64,000 nt of DNA from NCBI GenBank assembly GCA_037013495.1, contig JAZDXN010000026.1:3162001-3226000 (forward strand), in the 5' to 3' direction. The position numbers and the translations under genes are program-made. This document shows, piece after piece, positions 29,244 to 42,300 of this stretch. This DNA comes from Hippophae tibetana. Lineage: Eukaryota > Streptophyta > Magnoliopsida > Rosales > Elaeagnaceae. Under the pieces are notes generated by a model, which worked only from the letters and a program-made list of their open reading frames with translations, ran no database searches and had not been told where the DNA came from. Every line of letters starts with the position of its first letter. Within the stretch, counting starts at the first letter, position 1.

Positions 29244-32200
29244 GTAAATATGAGTTATAACTTTCAAAAGAGATAACTTTTGACTCGGGTATCGAAACCA
29301 CTATTAATATATATCAAATCGAAGCTCGTATTAAATTCCACAGTATTTTTTGGTCCAGCCCAAGAAAATCGTTTTTGTACCCAAATTACATCGTTTACAT
29401 CACTTAATAGGTGTTTAAAGTTTGTGACGCACCATTTTCATTTTTCTTACTTTTGGTTTAATTCAATAGAGCTATATAGGAGATATTGGTGCGGACCTAG
29501 GGCTGTTTCTTTATATTTCCAATCAGTCTCTATTCTTCACAAAAAATAAGAGAAGAGAAAAAAGAAAGAGGATGTCGTTCACATTTTCAAAAACAACAAA
29601 ACATTTGGTAAATATGAGTTACAGCTTTCAACGGAGATACCTTTTGACTCGGGTATCGAAACCACTATTAATATATATCAAATCAAATCTCCTATTAAAT
29701 TACACAATATTTTTTGGTCCCACCAAAGAAAATCGTTTTGTACCCAAATTAATTCGTTTACATCACTTAATAGGTGTTTAAATTTTGTGACGCACCATTT
29801 TTATTTTTCTTACTTTTGGTTTAATTCAAAAGAGCTATATAGAAGATATTGGTGCCGACCTAGGGTTGTTTCTTTATATTTTCAATCAGTGTCTATTCTT
29901 CACAAAAAATAAGAGAAGAGAAAAAGAAAGAGGATGTGTTTCACATTTTGAAAAACAACAAAACATTTGGTAAATATGAGTTACAACTTTCAATGGAGAT
30001 AACTTTTGACTCGGGTATCGAAACCACTATTATTATATATCAAATCGAATCTCGTATTAAATTACACAATATTTTTTGGTACAACATAGGAAAATCGTTT
30101 TTGTACCAAAATTACATCATTTACATCACTTAATAGGTTTTTAAAGCCATTTTCATTTTTCTTACTTTTGGTTTAATTCAATAGAGCTATATAGTAGATA
30201 TTGGTGCCGACCTAGGGCTGTTTCTTTATATTTTCAATCAGTCTCTATTCTTCACAAAAAATAAGAGAAGAGAAAAAGAAAGAGGATGTCTTTCACATTT
30301 TGAAAAAAACAAAACATTTGGTAGATATGAGTTACAACTTTCAACGGAGATAACTTTTGACTCAGTTATCGAAACCACTATTATAATATATCAAATCGGA
30401 GCTCATTTCAAATTACACAATATTTTTGGGCCCACCAAGGAAAATAGTTTTTGTACCAAAATTACATCGTTTACATCACTTATCGTGTGTTTAAAGATTT
30501 TGACGCACCATTTTCATTTTTCTTAATTCTGGTTTAATTCAATAGAGCTATACAAGAGATATTGGTGCCGACCTAGGGTTGTTTATTTATATTTTCAATA
30601 AGTCTCTATTATTCAACAAAAAAAATTAGAGAAGAGAAAAGGAAATAGGATGTCGTTCACATTTTCAAAAAAACAAAACATTTGGTAAATATGAGTTATA
30701 ACTTTCAAAAGAGATAACTTTTGACTCGGGTATCGAAACCACTATTAATATATATCAAATCGAAGCTCGTATTAAATTACACAGTATTTTTTGGTCCAGC
30801 CCAAGAAAATCGTTTTTGTACCCAAATTACATCGTTTACATCACTTAATAGGTGTTTAAAGTTTGTGACGCACCATTTTCATTTTTCTTACTTTTGGTTT
30901 AATTCAATAGAGCTATATAGGAGATATTGGTGCGGACCTAGGGCTGTTTCTTTATATTTCCAATCAGTCTCTATTCTTCACCAAAAATAAGAGAAGAGAA
31001 AAAAGAAAGAGGATGTCGTTCACATTTTCAAAAACAACAAAACATTTGGTAAATATGAGTTACAGCTTTCAACGGAGATACCTTTTGACTCGGGTATCGA
31101 AACCACTATTAATATATATCAAATCAAATCTCCTATTAAATTACACAATATTTTTTGGTCCCGCCAAAGAAAATCGTTTTTGTACCCAAATTAATTCGTT
31201 TACATCACTTAATAGGTGTTTAAATTTTGTGACGCACTATTTTTATTTTTCTTACTTTTGGTTTAATTCAATAGAGCTATATAGTAGATATTGGTGCCGA
31301 CCTAGGGTTGTTTCTTTATATTTTCAATCAGTGTCTATTCTTCACAAAAAATAAGAGAAGAGAAAAAGAAAGAGGATGTCTTTCACATTTTGAAAAACAA
31401 CAAAACATTTGGTAAATATGAGTTACAGCTTTCAACGGAGATAACTTTTGACTCGGGTATCGAAACCACTATTATTATATATCAAATCGAATCTCATATT
31501 AAATTACACAATATTTTTTGGTACAACATAGGAAAATCGTTTTTGTACCAAAATTACATCATTTACATCACTTAATAGGTTTTTAAAGCCATTTTCATTT
31601 TTCTTACTTTTGGTTTAATTCAATAGAGCTATATAGTAGATATTGGTGCCGACCTAGGGCTGTTTCTTTATATTTTCAATCAGTCTCTATGCTTCACAAA
31701 AAATAAGAGAAGAGAAAAAGAAAGAGGATGTCTTTCACATTTTGAAAAACAACAAAACATTTGGTTGATATGAGTTACAACTTTCAACGGAGATAACTTT
31801 TGACTCAGTTATCGAAACCACTATTATAATATATCAAATCGGAGCTCATTTCAAATTACACAATATTTTTTGGTCCCACCAAGGAAAATAGTTTTTGTAC
31901 CAAAATTACATCGTTTACATCACTTATCGTGTGTTTAAAGTTTTTGACGCACCATTTTCATTTTTCTTAATTCTGGTTTAATTCAATAGAGGTATACAAG
32001 AGATATTGGTGCCGACCTAGGGTTGTTTATTTATATTTTCAATAAGTCTCTATTATTCAACAAAAAAAATTAGAGAAGAGAAAAGGAAATAGGATGTCGT
32101 TCACATTTTCAAAAACAACAAAACATTTGGTAAATATGAGTTATAACTTTCAAAAGAGATAACTTTTGACTCGGGTATCGAAACCACTATTAATATATAT

Positions 32201-33589
32201 CAAATCGAAGCTCGTATTAAATTACACAGTATTTTTTGGTCCAGCCCAAGAAAATCGTTTTTGTACCCAAATTACATCGTTTACATCACTTAATAGGTGT
32301 TTAAAGTTTGTGACGCACCATTTTCATTTTTCTTACTTTTGGTTTAATTCAATAGAGCTATATAGGAGATATTGGTGCGGACCTAGGGCTGTTTCTTTAT
32401 ATTTCCAATCAGTCTCTATTCTTCACAAAAAATAAGAGAAGAGAAAAAAGAAAGAGGATGTCGTTCACATTTTCAAAAACAACAAAACATTTGGTAAATA
32501 TGAGTTACAGCTTTCAACGGAGATAACTTTTGACTCGGGTATCGAAACCACTATTATAATATATCAAATTGCATCTCGTTTTAACTTACACAATATGGTT
32601 TGGTTGCACCGAGGAAAATCATTTTTGTACCCAAATTACATCGTTTACTTAACTTACCGAGGGTTTAAAGTTTTTCACGCACCATTTTCATTTTACTTAG
32701 TTCTAGTTTAATTCAATAGAGCTATAAAGGAGATATTGGTGCCAACCTAGGGTTGTTTCTTTTTATTTTGAATAAGTCTCTATTTTTTCAAGAAAAAAAT
32801 AAGAGAATAGAAAAAAAAAAGAGGATGTCGTTCACATTTTGAAAAACAACAAAACATTTGGTAAATATGAGTTACAGCTTTCAACGGAGATAACTTTTGA
32901 CTCGGGTATCGAAACCACTCTTATTATATATCAAATCGAATCTCGTATTAAATTACACAATATTTTTTGGTACAACATAGGAAAATCGTTTTTGTACCCA
33001 AATTACATCGTTTACATCACTTAATAGGTGTTTAAAGTTTGTGACGCACCATTTTCATTTTTCTTACTTTTGGTTTAATTCAATAGAGCTATATAGTAGA
33101 TATTGGTGCCGACCTAGGGCTGTTTCTTTATATTTTCAATCAGTCTCTATTCTTCACAAAAAATAAGAGAAGAGAAAAAGAAAGAGGATGTCTTTCACAT
33201 TTTGAAAAACAACAAAACATTTGGTAGATATGAGTTACAACTTTCAACGGAGATAACTTTTGACTCAGTTATCGAAACCACTATTATAATATATCAAATC
33301 GGAGCTCATTTCAAATTACACAATATTTTTTGGTCCCACCAAAAAAAATAGTTTTTGTACCAAAATTACATCGTTTACATCACTTATCGTGTGTTTAAAG
33401 TTTTTGACGCACCATTTTCATTTTTCTTAATTCTGGTTTAATTCAATAGAGGTATACAAGAGATATTGGTGCCGACCTAGGGTTGTTTATTTATATTTTC
33501 AATAAGTCTCTATTATTCAACAAAAAAAATTAGAGAAGAGAAAAGGAAATAGGATGTCGTTCACATTTTCAAAAACAACAAAACATTTG
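29244..33589. repeat. HOR block: three variant tetramers (A-B-C-D, A-B-C-D, A-G-C-D)
   Basis: Class A starts at 29244, 30685, 32130 and 33590 give unit lengths of 1441, 1445 and 1460 bp. The first unit has the B variant with a lost T and a C whose purine tract ends GAGGATGTGTTTC (29931). The third replaces B with a class G monomer (about 32495-32850). The lengths show several independent small indels, unlike the uniform blocks to the left. Confidence 0.82.
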
Positions 33590-36476
33590 GTAAATATGAG
33601 TTATAACTTTCAAAAGAGATAACTTTTGACTCGGGTATCGAAACCACTATTAATATATATCAAATCGAAGCTCATATTAAATTACACAGTATTTTTTGGT
33701 CCAGCCCAAGAAAATCGTTTTTGTACCCAAATTACATCGTTTACATCACTTAATAGGTGTTTAAAGTTTGTGACGCACCATTTTCATTTTTCTTACTTTT
33801 GGTTTAATTCAATAGAGCTATATAGGAGATATTGGTGCGGACCTAGGGCTGTTTCTTTATATTTCCAATCAGTCTCTATTCTTCACAAAAAATAAGAGAA
33901 GAGAAAAAAGAAAGAGGATGTCGTTCACATTTTCAAAAACAACAAAACATTTGGTAAATATGAGTTACAGCTTTCAACGGAGATACCTTTTGACTCGGGT
34001 ATTGAAACCACTATTAATATATATCAAATCAAATCTCCTATTAAATTACACAATATTTTTTGGTCCCGCCAAAGAAAATCGTTTTTGTACCCAAATTAAT
34101 TCCTTTACATCACTTAATAGGTGTTTAAATTTTGTGACGCACCATTTTTATTTTTCTTACTTTTGGTTTAATTCAATAGAGCTATATAGGAGATATTGGT
34201 GCCGACCTAGGGTTGTTTCTTTATATTTTCAATCAGTGTCTATTCTTCACAAAAAATAAGAGAAGAGAAAAAGAAAGAGGATGTCTTTCACATTTTGAAA
34301 AACAACAAAACATTTGGTAAATATGAGTTACAGCTTTCAACGGAGATAACTTTTGACTCGGGTATCGAAACCACTATTATTATATATCAAATCGAATCTC
34401 GTATTAAATTACACAATATTTTTTGGTACAACAAAGGAAAATCTTTTTTGTACCAAAATTACATCATTTACATCACTTAATAGGTTTTTAAAGCCATTTT
34501 CATTTTTCTTACTTTTGGTTTAATTCAATAGAGCTATATAGTAGATATTGGTGCCGACCTAGGGCTGTTTCTTTATATTTTCAATCAGTCTCTATTCTTC
34601 ACAAAAAATAAGAGAAGAGAAAAAGAAAGAGGATGTCTTTCACATTTTGAAAAACAACAAAACATTTGGTAGATATGAGTTACAACTTTCAACGGAGAGA
34701 ACTTTTGACTCAGGTATCGAAACCACAATTATAATATATCAAATCGAAGCTCATTTCAAATTACACAATATGTTTTGGTCCCACCAAGGAAAATAGTTTT
34801 TGTACCAAAATTACATCGTTTACATCACTTACCGTGTGTTTAAAGCTTTTGACGCACCATTTGCATTTTTCTTACTTTTGGTTAAATCAATAGAGCTATA
34901 CAAAAGATATTGGTACCGACCTAGGGTTGTTTATTTATATTTCCAATAAGTCTCTATTATTCAATAAAAAATAAGAGAAGAGAAAAAGAAAGAGTGTGGC
35001 GTTCACATTTTCAAAAACAACAAAACATTTGGTAAATATGAGCTACAACTTTCAATGGAGATAACTTTTGACTCGGGTATCGAAACCACTATTATTATAT
35101 ATCAAATTGAATCTCTATTAAATTACACAATATTTTTTGGTACAACATAGGAAAATCTTTTTTGTACAAAATTACATCATTTACATCATTTAATAGGTTT
35201 TTAAAGTTTGTGACGCACCATTTGCATTTTTCTTACGTTTGGTTTAATTCAATAGAGCTATATAGTAGATATTGGTGCCGACCTAGGGCTGTTTTTTTAT
35301 ATTTTCAATCAGTCTCTATTCTTCACAAAAAAAAAGAGAAGAGAAAAAGAAAGAGGATGCCGTTCCCATTTTCAAAAACAACAAAACATTTGGTAAATAT
35401 GAGTTACAGCTTTCAACGGAGATAACTTTTGACTCGGGTATCGAAACCACTATTATAATATATCAAATTGGATCTCATTTTAAATTACACAATATGGTTT
35501 GGTCGCACCGAGGAAAATCATTTTTGTACCCAAATTACATCGTTTACTTAACTTACCGAGGGTTTAAAGTTTTTCACGCACCATTTTTATTTTACTTAGT
35601 TCTAGTTTAATTCAATAGAGCTATAAAGGAGATATTGGTGCCAACCTAGGGTTGTTTCTTTATATTTTGAATAAGTCTCTATTTTTTCAAGAAAAAAATA
35701 AGAGAATAGAAAAAAAAAGAGGATGTCGTTCACATTTTGAAAAACAACAAAACATTTGGTAAATATGAGTTACAGCTTTAAACGGAGATAACTTTTGACT
35801 CGGGTATCGAAACCACTCTTATTATATATCAAATCGAATCTCGTATTAAATTACACAATATTTTTTGGTACAACCTAGGAAAATCGTTTTTGTACCAAAA
35901 TTACATCATTTACATCACTTAATAGGTTTTTAAAGCCATTTTCATTTTTCTTTGTTTTGGTTTAATTCAATAGAGCTATATAGTAGATATTGGTGCCGAC
36001 CTAGGGCTGTTTCTTTATATTTTCAATCAGTCTCTATTCTTCACAAAAAATAAGAGAAGAGAAAAAGAAAGAGGATGTCTTTCACATTTTGAAAAACATC
36101 AAAACATTTGGTAGATATGAGTTACAACTTTCAACGGAGATAACTTTTGACTCAGTTATCGAAACCACTATTATAATATATCAAATCGGAGCTCATTTCA
36201 AATTACACAATATTTTTTGGTCCCACCAAGGAAAATAGTTTTTGTACCAAAATTACATCGTTTATATCACTTATCGTGTGTTTAAAGTTTTTGACGCACC
36301 ATTTTCATTTTTCTTAATTCTGGTTTAATTCAATAGAGGTATACAAGAGATATTGGTGCCGACCTAGGGTTGTTTATTTATATTTTCAATAAGTCTCTAT
36401 TATTCAACAAAAAAAATTAGAGAAGAGAAAAGGAAATAGGATGTCGTTCACATTTTCAAAAACAACAAAACATTTG
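33590..36476. repeat. HOR block: octamer A-B-C-E-F-G-C-D (2887 bp)
   Basis: Same length as the octamers at 6852-12626, but with the fourth monomer of class E rather than D. It therefore links the A-B-C-D family to the C-E-F-G family found from 39375 onward. The second C monomer has GCTTTAAACGGAG (about 35773), shared with the C monomer near 37221. Confidence 0.82.
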
Positions 36477-39374
36477 GTAAATATGAGTTATAACTTTCAA
36501 AAGAGATAACTTTTGACTCGGGTATCGAAACCACTATTAATATATATCAAATCGAAGCTCGTATTAAATTACACGGTATTTTTTGGTCCAGCCCAAGAAA
36601 ATCGTTTTTGTACCCAAATTACATCGTTTACATCACTTAATAGGTGTTTAAAGTTTGTGACGCACCATTTTCATTTTTCTTACTTTTGGTTTAATTCAAT
36701 AGAGCTATATAGGAGATATTGGTGCGGACCTAGGGCTGTTTCTTTATATTTCCAATCAGTCTCTATTCTTCACAAAAAATAAGAGAAGAGAAAAAAGAAA
36801 GAGGATGTCGTTCACATTTTCAAAAACAACAAAACATTTGGTAAATATGAGTTACAGCTTTCAACGGAGATACCTTTTGACTCGGGTATCGAAACCACTA
36901 TTAATATATATCAAATCAAATCTCCTATTAAATTACACAATATTTTTTGGTCCCGCCAAAGAAAATCGTTTTTGTACCCAAATTAATTCCTTTACATCAC
37001 TTAATAGGTGTTTAAATTTTGTGACGCACCATTTTTATTTTTCTTACTTTTGGTTTAATTCAATAGAGCTATATAGGAGATATTGGTGCCGACCTAGGGT
37101 TGTTTCTTTATATTTTCAATCAGTATCTATTCTTCACAAAAAATAAGAGAAGAGAAAAAGAAAGAGGATGTCTTTCACATTTTGAAAAACAACAAAACAT
37201 TTGGTAAATATGAGTTACAGCTTTAAACGGAGATAACTTTTGACTCGGGTATCGAAACCACTCTTATTATATATCAAATCGAATCTCGTATTAAATTACA
37301 CAATATTTTTTGGTACAACATAGGAAAATCGTTTTTGTACCAAAATTACATCATTTACATCACTTAATAGGTTTTTAAAGCCATTTTCATTTTTCTTACT
37401 TTTGGTTTAATTCAATAGAGCTATATAGTAGATATTGGTGCCGACCTAGGGCTGTTTCTTTATATTTTCAATCAGTCTCTATTCTTCACAAAAAATAAGA
37501 GAAGAGAAAAAGAAAGAGGATGTCTTTCACATTTTGAAAAACAACAAAACATTTGGTAGATATGAGTTACAACTTTCAACGGAGATAACTTTTGACTCAG
37601 TTATCGAAACCACTATTATAATATATCAAATCGGAGCTCATTTCAAATTACACAATATTTTTTGGTCCCACCAAGGAAAATAGTTTTTGTACCAAAATTA
37701 CATCGTTTACATCACTTATCGTGTGTTTAAAGTTTTTGACGCACCATTTTCATTTTTCTTAATTCTGGTTTAATTCAATAGAGGTATACAAGAGATATTG
37801 GTGCCGACCTAGGGTTGTTTATTTATATTTTCAATAAGTCTCTATTATTCAACAAAAAAAATTAGAGAAGAGAAAAGGAAATAGGATGTCGTTCACATTT
37901 TCAAAAACAACAAAACATTTGGTAAATATGAGTTATAACTTTCAAAAGAGATAACTTTTGACTCGGGTATCGAAACCACTATTATTATATATCAAATCGA
38001 AGCTCGTATTAAATTACACAGTATTTTTTGGTCCAGCCCAAGAAAATCGTTTTTGTACCCAAATTACATCGTTTACATCACTTAATAGGTGTTTAAAGTT
38101 TGTGACGCACCATTTTCATTTTTCTTACTTTTGGTTTAATTCAATAGAGCTATATAGGAGATATTGGTGCGGACCTAGGGCTGTTTCTTTATATTTCCAA
38201 TCAGTCTCTATTCTTCACAAAAAATAAGAGAAGAGAAAAAAGAAAGAGGATGTCGTTCACATTTTCAAAAACAACAAAACATTTGGTAAATATGAGTTAC
38301 AGCTTTCAACGGAGATACCTTTTGACTCGGGTATCGAAACCACTATTAATATATATCAAATCAAATCTCCTATTAAATTACACCATATTTTTTGGTCCCA
38401 CCAAAGAAAATCGTTTTGTACCCAAATTAATTCGTTTACATCACTTAATAGGTGTTTAAATTTTGTGACGCACCATTTTTATTTTTCTTACTTTTGGTTT
38501 AATTCAAAAGAGCTATATAGAAGATATTGGTGCCGACCTAGGGTTGTTTCTTTATATTTTCAATCAGTGTCTATTCTTCACAAAAAATAAGAGAAGAGAA
38601 AAAGAAAGAGGATGTGTTTCACATTTTGAAAAACAACAAAACATTTGGTAAATATGAGTTACAACTTTCAATGGAGATAACTTTTGACTCGGGTATCGAA
38701 ACCACTATTATTATATATCAAATCGAATCTCGTATTAAATTACACAATATTTTTTGGTACAACATAGGAAAATCGTTTTTGTACCAAAATTACATCATTT
38801 ACATCACTTAATAGGTTTTTAAAGTTTGTGACGCACCATTTTCATTTTTCTTACGTTTGGTTTAATTCAATAGAGCTATATAGTAGATATTGGTGCCGAC
38901 CTAGGGCTGTTTTTTTATATTTTCAATCAGTCTCTATTCTTCACAAAAAAAAAAGAGAAGAGAAAAAGAAAGAGGATGTCGTTCCCATTTTCAAAAACAA
39001 CAAAACATTTGGTAAATATGAGTTACAGCTTTCAACGGAGATAACTTTTGACTCGGGTATCGAAACCACTATTATAATATATCAAATTGGAGCTCGTTTT
39101 AAATTACACAATATGGTTTGGTCGCACCGAGGAAAATCATTTTTGTACCCAAATTACATCGTTTACTTAACTTACCGAGGGTTTAAAGTTTTTCACGCAC
39201 CATTTTCATTTTACTTAGTTCTAGTTTAATTCAATAGAGCTATAAAGGAGATATTGGTGCCAACCTAGGGTTGTTTCTTTATATTTTCAATCAGTGTCTA
39301 TTCTTCACAAAAAATAAGAGAAGAGAAAAAGAAAGAGGATGTCTTTCACATTTTGAAAAACAACAAAACATTTG
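36477..39374. repeat. HOR block: A-B-C-D tetramer, then A-B-C/F-G tetramer
   Basis: The A-B-C-D tetramer (36477-37921, 1445 bp) is followed by A, B (with the lost-T variant), a C/F hybrid and G (37922-39374). The hybrid has a C-type front and an F-type TTACGTTTGG end near 38850. From here to 45869 class A, B and D monomers are absent. Confidence 0.8.
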
Positions 39375-42300
39375 GTAAATATGAGTTACAGCTTTCAACG
39401 GAGATAACTTTTGACTCGGGTATCGAAACCACTCTTATTATATATCAAATCGAATCTCGTATTAAATTACACAATATTTTTTGGTACAACATAGGAAAAT
39501 CGTTTTTGTACCAAAATTACATCATTTACATCACTTAATAGGTTTTTAAAGCCATTTTCATTTTTCTTACTTTTGGTTTAATTCAATAGAGCTATATAGT
39601 AGATATTGGTGCCGACCTAGGGCTGTTTCTTTATATTTTCAATCAGTCTCTATTCTTCACAAAAAATAAGAGAAGAGAAAAAGAAAGAGGATGTCTTTCA
39701 CATTTTGAAAAACAACAAAACATTTGGTAGATATGAGTTACAACTTTCAACGGAGAGAACTTTTGACTCAGGTATCGAAACCACAATTATAATATATCAA
39801 ATCGAAGCTCATTTCAAATTACACAATATGTTTTGGTCCCACCAAGGATAATAGTTTTTGTACCAAAATTACATCGTTTACATCACTTACCGTGTGTTTA
39901 AAGCTTTTGACGCACCATTTGCATTTTTCTTACTTTTGGTTAAATCAATAGAGCTATACAAAAGATATTGGTACCGACCTAGGGTTGTTTATTTATATTT
40001 CCAATAAGTCTCTATTATTCAATAAAAAATAAGAGAAGAGAAAAAGAAAGAGTGTGGCGTTCACATTTTCAAAAACAACAAAACATTTGGTAAATATGAG
40101 TTACAACTTTCAATGGAGATAACTTTTGACTCGGGTATCGAAACCACTATTATTATATATCAAATCGAATCTCATATTAAATTACACAATATTTTTTGGT
40201 ACAACATAGGAAAATCTTTTTTGTACCAAAATTACATCATTTACATCACTTAATAGGTTTTTAAAGTTTGTGACGCACCATTGTCATTTTTCTTACGTTT
40301 GGTTTAATTCAATAGAGCTATATAGTAGATATTGGTGCCGACCTAGGGCTGTTTTTTTATATTTTCAATCAGTCTCTATTCTTCACAAAAAAAAAAGAGA
40401 AGAGAAAAAGAAAGAGGATGCCGTTCCCATTTTCAAAAACAACAAAACATTTGGTAAATATGAGTTACAGCTTTCAACGGAGATAACTTTTGACTCGGGT
40501 ATCGAAACCACTATTATAATATATCAAATTGGAGCTCGTTTTAAATTACACAATATGGTTTGGTCGCACCGAGGAAAATCATTTTTGTACCCAAATTACA
40601 TCGTTTACTTAACTTACCGAGGTTTTAAAGTTTTTCACGCACCATTTTCATTTTACTTAGTTCTAGTTTAATTCAATAGTGCTATAAAGGAGATATTGGT
40701 GCCAACCTAGGGTTGTTTCTTTATATTTTGAATAAGTCTCTATTTTTTCAAGAAAAAAATAAGAGAATAGAAAAAAAAAAAAGAGGATGTCGTTCACATT
40801 TTGAAAAACAACAAAACATTTGGTAAATATGAGTTACAGCTTTCAACGGAGATAACTTTTGACTCGGGTATCGAAACCACTCTTATTATATATCAAATCG
40901 AATCTCGTATTAAATTACACAATATTTTTTGGTACAACATAGGAAAATCGTTTTTGTACCAAAATTACATCATTTACATCACTTAATAGGTTTTTAAAGC
41001 CATTTTCATTTTTCTTACTTTTGGTTTAATTCAATAGAGCTATATAGTAGATATTGGTGCCGACCTAGGGCTGTTTCTTTATATTTTCAATCAGTCTCTA
41101 TTCTTCACAAAAAATAAGAGAAGAGAAAAAGAAAGAGGATGTCTTTCACATTTTGAAAAACAACAAAACATTTGGTAGATATGAGTTACAACTTTCAACG
41201 GAGAGAACTTTTGACTCAGGTATCGAAACCACAATTATAATATATCAAATCGAAGCTCATTTCAAATTACACAATATGTTTTGGTCCCACCAAGGATAAT
41301 AGTTTTTGTACCAAAATTACATCGTTTACATCACTTACCGTGTGTTTAAAGCTTTTGACGCACCATTTGCATTTTTCTTACTTTTGGTTAAATCAATAGA
41401 GCTATACAAAAGATATTGGTACCGACCTAGGGTTGTTTATTTATATTTCCAATAAGTCTCTATTATTCAATAAAAAATAAGAGAAGAGAAAAAGAAAGAG
41501 TGTGGCGTTCACATTTTCAAAAACAACAAAACATTTGGTAAATATGAGTTACAACTTTCAATGGAGATAACTTTTGACTCGGGTATCGAAACCACTATTA
41601 TTATATATCAAATCGAATCTCATATTAAATTACACAATATTTTTTGGTACAACATAGGAAAATCTTTTTTGTACCAAAATTACATCATTTACATCACTTA
41701 ATAGGTTTTTAAAGTTTGTGACGCACCATTGTCATTTTTCTTACGTTTGGTTTAATTCAATAGAGCTATATAGTAGATATTGGTGCCGACCTAGGGCTGT
41801 TTTTTTATATTTTCAATCAGTCTCTATTCTTCACAAAAAAAAAAGAGAAGAGAAAAAGAAAGAGGATGCCGTTCCCATTTTCAAAAACAACAAAACATTT
41901 GGTAAATATGAGTTACAGCTTTCAACGGAGATAACTTTTGACTCGGGTATCGAAACCACTATTATAATATATCAAATTGGAGCTCGTTTTAAATTACACA
42001 ATATGGTTTGGTCGCACCGAGGAAAATCATTTTTGTACCCAAATTACATCGTTTACTTAACTTACCGAGGTTTTAAAGTTTTTCACGCACCATTTTCATT
42101 TTACTTAGTTCTAGTTTAATTCAATAGTGCTATAAAGGAGATATTGGTGCCAACCTAGGGTTGTTTCTTTATATTTTGAATAAGTCTCTATTTTTTCAAG
42201 AAAAAAATAAGAGAATAGAAAAAAAAAAAAGAGGATGTCGTTCACATTTTGAAAAACAACAAAACATTTGGTAAATATGAGTTACAGCTTTCAACGGAGA